Source: Achatina immaculata
Lineage: Eukaryota > Mollusca > Gastropoda > Stylommatophora > Achatinidae
Reading direction: 5' to 3'
DNA: 64,000 nt
Assembly: GCA_009760885.1 (NCBI GenBank)
Contig: CM019699.1
Coordinates: 44,108,768-44,172,767, forward strand
Under the pieces are notes generated by a model that was not told the origin of the DNA, did no database searches, and saw nothing but the letters and a program-made list of their open reading frames with translations. The stretch's first letter is position 1. Every line of letters begins with the position of its first letter. The translations under genes were made by a program, and so were the position numbers. Positions 12,166-22,838 of this stretch are shown here, one piece after another.

Positions 12166-12809
12166 TTCAGTTTCTTTTTACTAAAATTTTTCACAAACAT
12201 GGATTGGAAATTTAATCAGGAGCAAATGAATCAAACACTTCAGTCACCCAGTCAGTGCAGTCAAATGATTTAATGAAAGGTCACCTGGTTATAAGACAAA
12301 TCATTCTGCTATCTTATCATTATACCAACCAGAAACTACCCAGAAGTTTCAGCTCATTGCGCACAGTTATTTCTAAATGATACGACTAAAATCTAACTAT
12401 TGCGCATGTGCATTATCCATGCAGGAAACGGTGCTCTCAGTGGTTTACTACAGAAGCATAACACGTTCTTAACAACACATGCAAGAAAACCAACCAATGA
12501 GAGAACAGATGCAAGAGTAACCAGCCAATCAGAGAACATACATATCACGAGAGCAATATAAGCGGTAAATAATAGTTTATTTCTTACATAATAAATAAGA
12601 GCAACATATTTCCAAACATAGTCTGATGTCTACTTCCAATGTCTGCACACGTGACTGAGGTACTGTTGATAATGTTTATTAGTTTAATTTGAAATGTGAG
12701 TTCTACGAATTACTATGATTTCAGACAAAGCAGTTATATATTATAATTTATTCGTTTAAGACTTTTAATTTTTCTAATTCACTTGTTAAAGTTAGAATTT
12801 CATCATAGT

Positions 12810-12865
<56 letters not shown>

Positions 12866-12970
12866 CTCCTCCTCCTCCTCCCCACCACCCGGCACAATGT
12901 CAGTTTTCTTCTATGCCGGACTCTCGTGTAATTAACTGTAAGTTTGTAGTGTTTTATATTTCAAAGTTTA
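12166..12970. other. Unassigned spacer with CT/CCT microsatellite
   Basis: No gene is seen. A (CT)n run at about 12813-12862 passes directly into (CCT)n, to about 12882. Confidence 0.6.
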
Positions 12971-13106
12971 TAGTGTTTTATATATCACACTACAATAGTT
13001 CTAGTCAGATATAATAATTAAAAAGTATAAAAAAGTTTTGAAATGTTATTACAAACGTGTCTTGTTTTCAATGTAAAATGTCAGCCTCTTTGGAGGTATC
13101 TTCTTA

Positions 13107-13500
13107 TCTTATAGCTTATATCCTTCCCATGCCGTTAAACGTCACATAGGGCTCGCAAGGCAGTTCGCCAATTTTTCCTGTCTTCAGTGAGTCTTTCAAC
13201 CTCATCAAGGGATTTTATGCCTATTAATTTGGCCTCTCTTAACAATGTCCTCTTCAGAGTTTCACGTGGTCTGCCTCTTTTTCTTTGGCCTCTTGTGTTC
13301 CATTTTATAGCTTGTTTTGGGATTCTCTGACTGTTCTTTTCATCACGCAACCAACATATGTTCATCTCCTTTTCCTGATCACCCATGAGACTGGTTGTTA
13401 TTCAGTCATCTGTCTTATCTCTACATTGTTCTTGAATTCGTTCCACTTGATGCCGAGTATTTTCCTTAGGCATTTGTTTTCAAAAGCTTCTAATTTCTAA
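13107..13500 (-). mobile_element. RTE-X LINE 3' fragment (duplication copy 1)
   Basis: The minus strand encodes [40 protein letters not shown] and the terminal ALRALCDV, followed by the TATAAG-type tail near 13107-13130. The right end stops abruptly near 13500, in sequence matching 27885 of the longer copy. Confidence 0.88.
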
Positions 13501-13850
13501 TTTTTGTTGGTGTTGCCATCGTTCTCACATTCCAGAATCCAATCTTTGTCACATGTTTGGGGCCGACGAATGAGCTTGTCGGGGTTGGCATCCCTGATGC
13601 TCGGTTGGTTTCTCTGCGAGTTTCCGTAACGAGTTCTTTTTTTCCCATCTGAAGTCACCTCTAGATAAGTCCCAGGATAAGGTTGTTAGCCTTATGCCCA
13701 ACTCCCGGTACAGGATATGTGACAGATCAAGCGGAATTCCGCTGATTTCTCCATGCTAGAGAGAGCTTTAAAAAAACGTCCGCCATCTTGCACGTCATAC
13801 CAGAAGAAATCGAGGCATAGATCATCTTTATTCGTGGAAAAATATTTGAC
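13501..13850. other. Unidentified repeat-like segment
   Basis: A CG-richer segment containing 'ggttgttagccttatgccca' and 'gctgatttctccatgctaga'. It looks like a LINE untranslated region but I cannot assign it. It recurs at 15165-15514 only because of the segmental duplication. Confidence 0.35.
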
Positions 13851-13854
13851 TCTT

Positions 13855-13912
13855 AAATGTATAAACTAGGAAAAAGTAGGAACAGCTTTGTTATTTAACA
13901 GCTACACACACA
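13855..13912. mobile_element. Penelope-like element terminal fragment
   Basis: 'aatgtataaactaggaaaaa' followed by 'ggaacagctttgttatttaa' matches the end of the Penelope-like element at 10722-10770. It is duplicated at about 15519-15576. Confidence 0.65.
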
Positions 13913-14034
13913 CTCTTAAATGTTGCTACATAAATATTAGCTTGGAGATAGACTTCAGATAAATGTTATTGTATAAAAAAGTGCACTGTAATTTGAAAGC
14001 AATAAATCGAAATTTAGCGGTACAAGATTTAACT

Positions 14035-14634
14035 TCCTCCTGCACATTAGTAGCTTGCACACTAGTAGAATGCACATTAATAAGGCTGCACATTAGTAGC
14101 CTGCACACTAGTAGACTGCACATTAATAAGGCTGCACATTAGTAGCTTGTACACTAGCAGACTGCACATTAATAAGGCTGCACATTAGTAGCTTGCACAC
14201 TAGTAGACTGCACATTAATAAGGCTGCACATTAGTAGCCTGCACACTAGTAGACAGCACATTAATAAGGCTGCACATTAGTAGACTGGGCACTAGTAGAC
14301 TGTACATTAATAAAGCTGCACACTAGTAGACTGTACATTAATAAAGCTGCACACTAGTAGACTGTACATTAATAAAGCTGCACACTAGTAGACTGGGCAC
14401 TAGTAGGCTGCACATTAATAAGGCTGCACATTAGTAGGCTGGGCACTAGTAGACTGTACATTAATAAGGCTGCACATTAGTAGACTGTACATTAATAAAG
14501 CTGCACACTAGTAGACTCTACATTAATAAAGCTGCACACTAGTAGACTGGGCACTAGTAGGCTGCACATTAATAAGGCTGCACATTAGTAGGCTTGGCAC
14601 TAGTAGACTGCACATTAATAAGGCTGCACATTAG
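14035..14634. repeat. 31-bp-class minisatellite (TGCACATTAGTAG family)
   Basis: Alternating half-units GCTGCACATTAGTAG and CTGCACACTAGTAGACTG or GTACATTAATAAAG form units of about 31 bp in mixed order. It expands independently in each copy of the 1664-bp duplication. Confidence 0.93.
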
Positions 14635-15778
14635 TAGTGTTTTATATATCACACTACAATAGTTCTAGTCAGATATAATAATTAAAAAGTATAAAAAAGT
14701 TTTGAAATGTTATTACAAACGTGTCTTGTTTTCAATGTAAAATGTCAGCCTCTTTGGAGGTATCTTCTTATCTTATAGCTTATATCCTTCCCATGCCGTT
14801 AAACGTCACATAGGGCTCGCAAGGCAGTTCGCCAATTTTTCCTGTCTTCAGTGAGTCTTTCAACCTCATCAAGGGATTTTATGCCTATTAATTTGGCCTC
14901 TCTTAACAATGTCCTCTTCAGAGTTTCACGTGGTCTGCCTCTTTTTCTTTGGCCTCTTGTGTTCCATTTTATAGCTTGTTTTGGGATTCTCTGACTGTTC
15001 TTTTCATCACGCAACCAACATATGTTCATCTCCTTTTCCTGATCACCCATGAGACTGGTTGTTATTCAGTCATCTGTCTTATCTCTACATTGTTCTTGAA
15101 TTCGTTCCACTTGATGCCGAGTATTTTCCTTAGGCATTTGTTTTCAAAAGCTTCTAATTTCTAATTTTTGTTGGTGTTGCCATCGTTCTCACATTCCAGA
15201 ATCCAATCTTTGTCACATGTTTGGGGCCGACGAATGAGCTTGTCGGGGTTGGCATCCCTGATGCTCGGTTGGTTTCTCTGCGAGTTTCCGTAACGAGTTC
15301 TTTTTTTCCCATCTGAAGTCACCTCTAGATAAGTCCCAGGATAAGGTTGTTAGCCTTATGCCCAACTCCCGGTACAGGATATGTGACAGATCAAGCGGAA
15401 TTCCGCTGATTTCTCCATGCTAGAGAGAGCTTTAAAAAAACGTCCGCCATCTTGCACGTCATACCAGAAGAAATCGAGGCATAGATCATCTTTATTCGTG
15501 GAAAAATATTTGACTCTTAAATGTATAAACTAGGAAAAAGTAGGAACAGCTTTGTTATTTAACAGCTACACACACACTCTTAAATGTTGCTACATAAATA
15601 TTAGCTTGGAGATAGACTTCAGATAAATGTTATTGTATAAAAAAGTGCACTGTAATTTGAAAGCAATAAATCGAAATTTAGCGGTACAAGATTTAACTTC
15701 CTCCTGCACATTAGTAGCTTGCACACTAGTAGAATGCACATTAATAAGGCTGCACATTAGTAGCCTGCACACTAGTAG
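14635..15778. repeat. 1664-bp tandem duplication, copy 2 (unique part)
   Basis: Direct copy of 12971-14114. The junction lies where the minisatellite end 'cattag' meets 'tagtgtttta', sharing TAG at the breakpoint. This is consistent with unequal exchange or microhomology joining. Confidence 0.92.
14771..15164 (-). mobile_element. RTE-X LINE 3' fragment (duplication copy 2)
   Basis: Same fragment as 13107-13500, displaced by 1664 bp. Its translated products are identical to copy 1, so the duplication is recent relative to the insertion. Confidence 0.88.
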
Positions 15779-16600
15779 GCTGCACATTAATAAGGCTGCA
15801 CATTAGTAGGCTTGGCACTAGTAGACTGCACATTAATAAGGCTGCACATTAGTAGGCTGCACACTAGTAGACTGTACATTAATAAGGCTGCACATTAGTA
15901 GCCTGCACACTAGTAGACTGTACATTAATAAGGCTGCACACTAGTAGACTGGGCACTAGTAGCCTGCACACTAGTAGACTGTACATTAGTAAGGCTGCAC
16001 ACTAGTAGACTGTACATTAATTAAGCCTGCACACTAGTAGACTGTACATTAATAAAGCTGCACACTAGTATACTGTACATTAATAAAGCTGCACACTAGT
16101 AGACTGTACATTAATAAAGCTGCACACTAGTAGACTGTACATTAATAAGCTGCACACTAGTAGACTGTACATTAATAAAGCTGCACACTAGTAGACTGTA
16201 CATTAATAAAGCTGCACACTAGTAGACTGTACATTAATAAGCCTGCACACTAGTAGACTGTACATTAATAAAGCTGCACACTAGTAGACTGGGCACTAGT
16301 AGACTGCATACTGGTAGACTGCACACTAGCAGACCCCGCACTAATAAGACAGCACACCAATAGATCCGCTCACGAATATGTCTGCACACCAGTGGACTGC
16401 ACACTAATGAAGCTGTACACCAGTAGACTGCACACTAAAAACACTGCACACTAATAAGACTGCACACTAAAAACACTGCACACTAATAAGACTGCACACT
16501 AATGAAGTTGTACACTAGTAGAATGCACACGAAAAAAGCTGCACAATAATAAGAATGCACACTAATAAGTTTGCACACTAACAAAGCTGCGCGACCAAGT
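15700..16600. repeat. 31-bp-class minisatellite, second array
   Basis: Same family as 14035-14634. Units near 16050-16280 are homogeneous (CTGCACACTAGTAGACTG plus TACATTAATAAAG). After about 16300 they degrade into 'ctgcacactaataaga' forms ending near 16590. Confidence 0.92.
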
Positions 16601-16731
16601 TTTTTTTTTTCTCACAGAATCGTGAGCTTTTTTTTTTAATTAAAAAAATATTTAATTCTCGGGGAAATCCAGACAGTCCTCATGATATTTCTGGAAAACA
16701 TTTTCTCAAAATTGAATGTGAAAATAAAGCC

Positions 16732-17292
16732 ACACAGACACGCACACACAGTCACACACACGCACGTACACACACGCACATACACACGCACGTACACACA
16801 CACGCACATACACACACGCACGTACACACACGCACATACACACGCACGTACACACACGCACACACACACACGCACATACACACACGCACGTACACACACG
16901 CACATACACACACGCACACACACACGCACATACACACACGCACGTACACACACGCACACACACGCACACACACGCACGCACACACACGCACGTACACACA
17001 CGCACATACACACACGCCAGTACACACACGCACGTACACGCACACAACACATGCACATACACGCACGCACACACACGCACATACACACACGCATGTACAC
17101 GCACGCATACACATTGCACACACGCTCACATACATACGCACGGACACACACCCACAAACACTCACACACGCACACACACGCACACACACAATCACATACA
17201 CGCACAAACACTCACACACGCACACACACGCACACACACAATCACATACACGCACAAACACTCACACACGCACGCACACACGCACACACACT
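16732..17292. repeat. CA-rich satellite (ACACGCACGTAC type), copy 1
   Basis: About 560 bp of alternating purine-pyrimidine sequence, mixing ACACACGC, ACGTACAC and ACATACAC blocks. Long low-complexity frames on both strands (His/Thr/Arg or Val/Cys) are artefacts. Such sequence can adopt Z-DNA in vitro; nothing here shows that it does. Confidence 0.95.
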
Positions 17293-17376
17293 CAATTTGT
17301 TGTCTGTTTGTTCTCGTCCATCTTTTCCAAGTTTCCGACCCATCTCAATCTGTTGTTTTTCATAATGGTAGTTACA
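17293..17376 (-). mobile_element. Inverted LINE 3' coding scrap, copy 1
   Basis: The minus strand reads MKNNRLRWVGNLEKMDENKQ, which resembles the RWxGHxxRM segment near the C-terminus of RTE-type LINEs. It is head-to-head with the RTE-BovB piece that follows. It is present twice because of the 1378-bp duplication (also 18673-18756). Confidence 0.5.
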
Positions 17377-17672
17377 AGAGGAGTAGGAATTATATTTGAT
17401 GAACAAACGGCAAGGACAATTGTAGGATATTTGAACATCTCGGACCGAGTCCTGCTAGCCCAACTGAAAGGACAACCAATAAACATAAATATTATACAAG
17501 TGTACGCTCCAACATCTGAAAGCTCTGAAGAAGATGTACAGCTATTTTATAATGACATAGAGACAGTCCTAAACACACAAAGTCACATGAAGTTACTATA
17601 GTCGTGGGAGATTTTAATGCCAAAGTTGGTAAAGGAAGAAGTTCAGACATCGTTGGTGACTATGGACTGGGG
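17377..17672 (+). mobile_element. RTE-BovB LINE endonuclease fragment (duplicate, truncated)
   Basis: Encodes the start of an APE-type endonuclease: [40 protein letters not shown] and, after a frameshift, [10 protein letters not shown]. One A is missing at about 17572 ('cctaaacacac' versus 'cctaaaacacac' in the second copy), which breaks the frame. The fragment ends at the duplication junction. Confidence 0.88.
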
Positions 17673-19053
17673 ACTAGTAGACTGCATACTGGTAGACTGC
17701 ACACTAGCAGACCCCGCACTAATAAGACAGCACACCAATAGATCCGCTCACGAATATGTCTGCACACCAGTGGACTGCACACTAATGAAGCTGTACACCA
17801 GTAGACTGCACACTAAAAACACTGCACACTAATAAGACTGCACACTAAAAACACTGCACACTAATAAGACTGCACACTAATGAAGTTGTACACTAGTAGA
17901 ATGCACACGAAAAAAGCTGCACAATAATAAGAATGCACACTAATAAGTTTGCACACTAACAAAGCTGCGCGACCAAGTTTTTTTTTTTCTCACAGAATCG
18001 TGAGCTTTTTTTTTTAATTAAAAAAATATTTAATTCTCGGGGAAATCCAGACAGTCCTCATGATATTTCTGGAAAACATTTTCTCAAAATTGAATGTGAA
18101 AATAAAGCCACACAGACACGCACACACAGTCACACACACGCACGTACACACACGCACATACACACGCACGTACACACACACGCACATACACACACGCACG
18201 TACACACACGCACATACACACGCACGTACACACACACGCACACACACACACGCACATACACACACGCACGTACACACACGCACATACACACACACGCACA
18301 CACACACGCACATACACACACGCACGTACACACACGCACGCACGTACACACACGCACGCACACACACGCACGTACACACACGCACATACACACACGCCAG
18401 TACACACACGCACGTACACGCACACAACACATGCACATACACGCACGCACACACACGCACATACACACACGCATGTACACGCACGCATACACATTGCACA
18501 CACGCTCACATACATACGCACGGACACACACCCACAAACACTCACACACGCACACACACGCACACACACAATCACATACACGCACAAACACTCACACACG
18601 CACACACACGCACACACACAATCACATACACGCACAAACACTCACACACGCACGCACACACGCACACACACTCAATTTGTTGTCTGTTTGTTCTCGTCCA
18701 TCTTTTCCAAGTTTCCGACCCATCTCAATCTGTTGTTTTTCATAATGGTAGTTACAAGAGGAGTAGGAATTATATTTGATGAACAAACGGCAAGGACAAT
18801 TGTAGGATATTTGAACATCTCGGACCGAGTCCTGCTAGCCCAACTGAAAGGACAACCAATAAACATAAATATTATACAAGTGTACGCTCCAACATCTGAA
18901 AGCTCTGAAGAAGATGTACAGCTATTTTATAATGACATAGAGACAGTCCTAAAACACACAAAGTCACATGAAGTTACTATAGTCGTGGGAGATTTTAATG
19001 CCAAAGTTGGTAAAGGAAGAAGTTCAGACATCGTTGGTGACTATGGACTGGGG
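17673..19053. repeat. 1378-bp tandem duplication, copy 2
   Basis: Repeats 16295-17672. It continues without a break into the full RTE-BovB element, so copy 2 carries the original right flank and copy 1 ends at the junction. CA-array lengths differ slightly between the copies. Confidence 0.92.
18110..18672. repeat. CA-rich satellite, copy 2
   Basis: Near-copy of 16732-17292 with small length differences around 18230-18360, as expected for replication slippage after duplication. Confidence 0.95.
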
Positions 19054-21418
19054 AAGAGGAATGACAGAGGTTATAAATTAACTGAATGGGCAAGAATACA
19101 CAGCATGGTTGTAGTAAAAAACACCTGGTTTAAACAACATCCTCGAAGACTGGCAACGTGGTGCAGCCCAGACAAAAAGACTTTTAACCAGATAGACTAC
19201 ATATTAATCAACAAACGATTCCGCAATGCATTACTGACAACAAAAACCATGCCAGGAGCTGACTGCAATAGTGACCATGATCAACTCTGTGGAAAAGTTA
19301 GAATAAAACTAAAGAAACCAGGCAGAAAAGTGAGAAACATCAAACTGAATACAGAACTTCTTAAAAATGACCAAGAACTGCGAGAACAATACAAAGTTAT
19401 TATAACAAATAGATACAATGCAATAGCAAAGATAAATAGTATAGATGAACAATGGGAAATGTTAAGAGATTTTATCCACCAAACTGTTAAGGAGATAATA
19501 CCACCAAAAAAAGAAGCCCCTAAAAATAAATGGATGACAGACGACATCTTAGGACTGATGGACAAGAGGAGGAGGAGTAAAAATAACAAGGAAAAATATA
19601 GCAAGATAAATAAAGAAATAAGACGCAAATGCAGAGAAGCAAAAGAAGTGTGGTTAAATGAGCAGTGCAGACAGATAGAGGACATAATAAGGACAGCAAA
19701 AACATTCACAAACGAATTAATGAACTCACAGGCAGGAAAACAAAATATACCACAGGATGCCTGAAATCGAAAGAAGGTAAAATGTTAATTGGAAAAGAAG
19801 ACATTGTGGAGAGGTGGACAGAGTTTATCGGTGAGCTATATGGAGGAGAAAGACCAGAATTAACACCAGATACTGAAAACTGTGATGGACCACCAATACT
19901 TGAAGATGAAATCATAGATGCCATCAAACACATGAAGGAAGGAAAAGCGACTGGGCCTGATAATATAACAATAGAAGAAATAGAGGCACTAGAGGAGACA
20001 GGAATAAAAATAATAACCAAGTTACCGAATGACATTTACAATAGTGGTTATATTCCCAGTGACCTGATTAAATCCACGTTTATAGCACTACCAAAGAAAC
20101 TAGGTGCAAAGGAATGTGAGGACCACCGGACTATCAGCCTCTCATGTCACATAACGAAGCTACTTCTGAGAATAATTATGAGAAGAACAAGGAAAAAGAT
20201 AAAAATGGAAATAACAGATGAACAGTTTGGATTTGTTGAAGGAAAGGGAACACACAATGCCATTTATGCTTTACGAACACTAACAGAAAGAGCTTTAGAA
20301 GTACAGAATGATCTCTACTTATGTTTCATTGATTACACCAAGGCATTCGACAAGTGAAACATAATGAAATTATTAAAATGCTTGAAGATATTAATATAGA
20401 CGGCAAAGACCTGAGGATTGTAAAACATCTATACTGGCAGCAAGAAGCAGCAGTTCGAGCTGAAAATAGAATTGGAAAATTGATAAAAATAAAAAATGAT
20501 TGATAAAACAAGGGGTGCGACAGGGATGTGTACTATCTCCAGACCTTTTTTCTCTGTATAGCGAGAATATTCTAAGAACAATCATCACAGAACCAGGCAT
20601 AAAAATTGGAGGATACAATATTAACAACCTTCGGTATGCTAACGACACAGTACTGATAGATAAGAACCAACAAGATCTGCAAAATCTCTTGGATAAAGTC
20701 GCCAAAGAAAGTGAACAGCAAGGCCTTACTTTGAACATCAAAAAGACAGAGACTATGGTTATATCTAAGAAACAGAATCCACCAGCATGCAATATTAAAT
20801 TAAACGGAACTATTCTAAAGCAGGTGCAGAAATTCAAATACCTTGGAGCAGTAATAACTTCAGATGGGAAATGCAGAACAGAAATTAGGAACAGAATAGG
20901 CCAAGCAAAGACTGCATTTCAGAGAATGAGAAACATATTAGCTAACACATCCTTATCAATGAATGTTAGAAAACGAGTCCTAAAATGCTATATTGAACCT
21001 ATCTTGTTATATGGAAGTGAATCATGGACAATAGGCAAGTCTGCACAAAAATCATTGGAAGCAGCAGAAATGTGGTTTATTAGAAGAATGTTGCGAATCC
21101 CTTGGACAGCAAAAATAACTAATGAAGAATGTATGAGAAGAGCTGGAGAGACAAAAAAACCTTGTGAAAAAGATAAGAGAGAGACAATGTACTTTCATAG
21201 GACATGCAATGAGAAGAGGGGGCATTGAAAATATTATAAGAACAGGAAAAATAGAAGGAAGAAGATGAAGAGGAAGACCAAGAGAAATGATACTGGACAG
21301 TCTGACGGGATGGTGTGAGAGGAGATCACCAACTGAACTGATGGCCTGCATGAAGGATCGGGTACTCTGGAGAAGCATAATAGCCAATGCCAGTCGGCAC
21401 GGCACATGATGATGATGA
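18757..21418 (+). mobile_element. RTE-BovB-type LINE, decayed copy
   Basis: The endonuclease part (frame open to 19764) shows [21 protein letters not shown] and NSDHDQLCGK, the APE-nuclease signatures. After a frame change near 19764 the reverse transcriptase follows: [51 protein letters not shown] (motif A), a frameshift at about 20356 (one G lost relative to the copy at 51.5 kb), [20 protein letters not shown] (motif B) and RYANDTVLI (motif C, with YADD changed to YAND). The end is a (GATGAT)n tail at 21404-21420, typical of RTE. The 5' end is truncated and joined to an inverted LINE scrap. It cannot make active protein. Confidence 0.92.
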
Positions 21419-21420
21419 TG

Positions 21421-22100
21421 AGTTACAAGTGGAGATTTGAATAGCTTGTGTATTTTTTTGTTGTAGGGGAAATTCAGAAGTGCACACTTCACGAAGGCAG
21501 CCATAAGTTGCAGATACGGAAGACAACGCTGTGGCAAATGTTATGAAAGCCCACTTGTGTACTGCTGTGTGCCCTAGCCAGGAACAACAAATCATGAGAC
21601 GTCACTTCTGTTTCGACTTTCAAAGCAAGATCGAGGAGGAAGACCAGTTTGATGAGAGCATAATTTTCAGCAACGGATAGACCTTCCAATTAAGTGGCAA
21701 GGTCAACTGATATAATGCTCGTGTCTGAGCCAAAGAAAACCTCAGCCAGGTCATTGAGAACCAGCAGGAGTCACCAGAAGTGAGAGTATTTTGTGGCACT
21801 TCCAGGGAGAGGTTTCATGGACTTTTCTTCTTTGAGGAAATCTCTGTGACTGGTATGACCTCTCTCAAGCTGTTAAATGATAAAACTCTGTGACTAGTAT
21901 GTCCTATCTCAGCCTGTTAAATGATAAAACTCTGAGACTGGTATGTCCTCTCTCAGCCTGGTAAATGATTTGGTTGAAATGTTAACTTCGGGAAGATAGT
22001 CAAAGTTTCATTTCTTCAGCAAGGCTGTGCACTGACCGCTGTGAAGTGTACGCCTTTCTGAAGATTAACGTGCCCAGTTGATGGACTGGAAGAGCACATG
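21421..22100. other. Upstream region with 45-bp repeat
   Basis: No gene is recognised. Three diverged copies of a unit of about 45 bp ('ctgtgactagtatgtcctat', 'ctcagcctgttaaatgataa') lie at about 21845-21975. The rest may be old transposon sequence that I cannot assign. Confidence 0.5.
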
Positions 22101-22104
22101 AAGA

Positions 22105-22245
22105 CGACTCTACATTCGTTTCCATGGCCGCTTAATCTCCAGACCTGACACCTTTCTACTTTCTTCCGTGGCTGTGTTAGAGACAATGTTCACGTACCCC
22201 CACTTCCGCATGATCTGAAGCAGCGATATAATGGAGGTCGGTCAC
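22105..22245 (+). pseudogene. Tc1/mariner-superfamily transposase relic
   Basis: With frame changes, the sequence resembles the conserved C-terminal catalytic block of mariner-superfamily transposases (PRSPDLTP..FFLWG..KDNVYVPPLP). Visible pieces are a SPDLTPFYFLP-like stretch, then VRDNVHVPPLPHDLKQR. It is too degraded to define ends. It lies about 320 bp upstream of the first coding exon. Confidence 0.5.
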
Positions 22246-22509
22246 GCCAGGCATGTCACATAAAACCTGGGAGGAACACGATTATCGCACTAACGCGTGT
22301 CACGTCACGTGGGTGGGAGGAACCTCTTTGAGTTCTGTAAGGTTTGTCTGGAACTCTGAGAATTTCTCTGCAAAATAAGGCACAAATTCTCCATGCGCCT
22401 ATTGCATCTGTCTTCCCAGCTCGGCCTCCAAAAAGGCCTCAGCTTGAATGTGATGTGCAGTTATTAGTAATTGTTCTTTTATTTTAAATTTTGCTTTTTT
22501 TCCTCCCAG

Positions 22510-22561
22510 AAAACATCATCATCGTGTGCCGTTTAGGCTCTGCACATGCTAGAAATCTGAC
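22510..22561 (+). promoter_or_regulatory. Possible 5'UTR part of exon 1 with upstream acceptor
   Basis: 'gctttttttcctcccag' immediately before 22510 is a strong polypyrimidine-AG acceptor. This suggests a non-coding exon farther upstream. An in-frame TAG at 22550 shows that coding cannot begin earlier in this frame. No TATA-like promoter could be identified with confidence. Confidence 0.4.
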
Positions 22562-22838
22562 ATGGAGTCTTTTCAGAAAGTTTCAACTCCGAAACACGCT
22601 AGAACACGGCGTGTAAATCGAGCACTTCTTGGTCTTCTCACATTTTGTCTTGTAGCACTTCCTATATCCTCGGATTACTATAACGAGTCTCACACGAGTT
22701 ACATGACCTCTTTAACAACCGACGTGACCTCAGAAGATCTGGATATGGTATCAGGTGAAGGAGACTATGCCGACTTGGACACGACAACTAAAGCTGGGAA
22801 ATCTTCGGATGTTTTCGAGACTACCGTTTTCCTGGATA
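22562..22838 (+). CDS. Exon 1: signal peptide and acidic linker
   Basis: ATG in a good context (gacATGG). Basic residues ([10 protein letters not shown]) precede a hydrophobic core, [16 protein letters not shown], which reads as a signal peptide; cleavage is plausible just after it. The rest is rich in Thr, Ser, Asp and Glu with an N-glycosylation site (NES), as in an extended extracellular linker. The donor is a perfect GTAAGT at 22839, phase 1, matching the phase-1 acceptor of the EGF exon 12 kb downstream. That phase match is the main evidence linking it to the downstream gene. Confidence 0.72.

Larger units (their letters stand above)
12971..14634. repeat. 1664-bp tandem duplication, copy 1
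   Basis: The segment starting 'tagtgttttatatatcac' at 12971 recurs at 14635, exactly 1664 bp later. The copies look essentially identical for about 1.14 kb, until each enters a 31-bp minisatellite that has since diverged in copy number. The unit includes an RTE-X fragment, an unidentified segment and a Penelope end fragment. Confidence 0.93.
16295..17672. repeat. 1378-bp tandem duplication, copy 1
   Basis: 'actagtagactgcatactgg' occurs at 16295 and again at 17673. The unit contains degraded 31-bp-class repeats, an oligo-T stretch, the CA-rich array and the first part of an RTE-BovB LINE. At the junction the LINE sequence 'ggactgggg' runs into 'actagtag', next to 'gactgggc' at the other breakpoint, a short microhomology. 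Confidence 0.93.

Noticed and set aside
16636..18779. Cys/Val-rich and His/Thr-rich frames
   Set aside because: Translations of CA-rich alternating sequence in several frames at once.
19281..20035. Minus-strand hydrophobic frames over the BovB-type element
   Set aside because: Antisense shadows of the A-rich LINE coding sequence.
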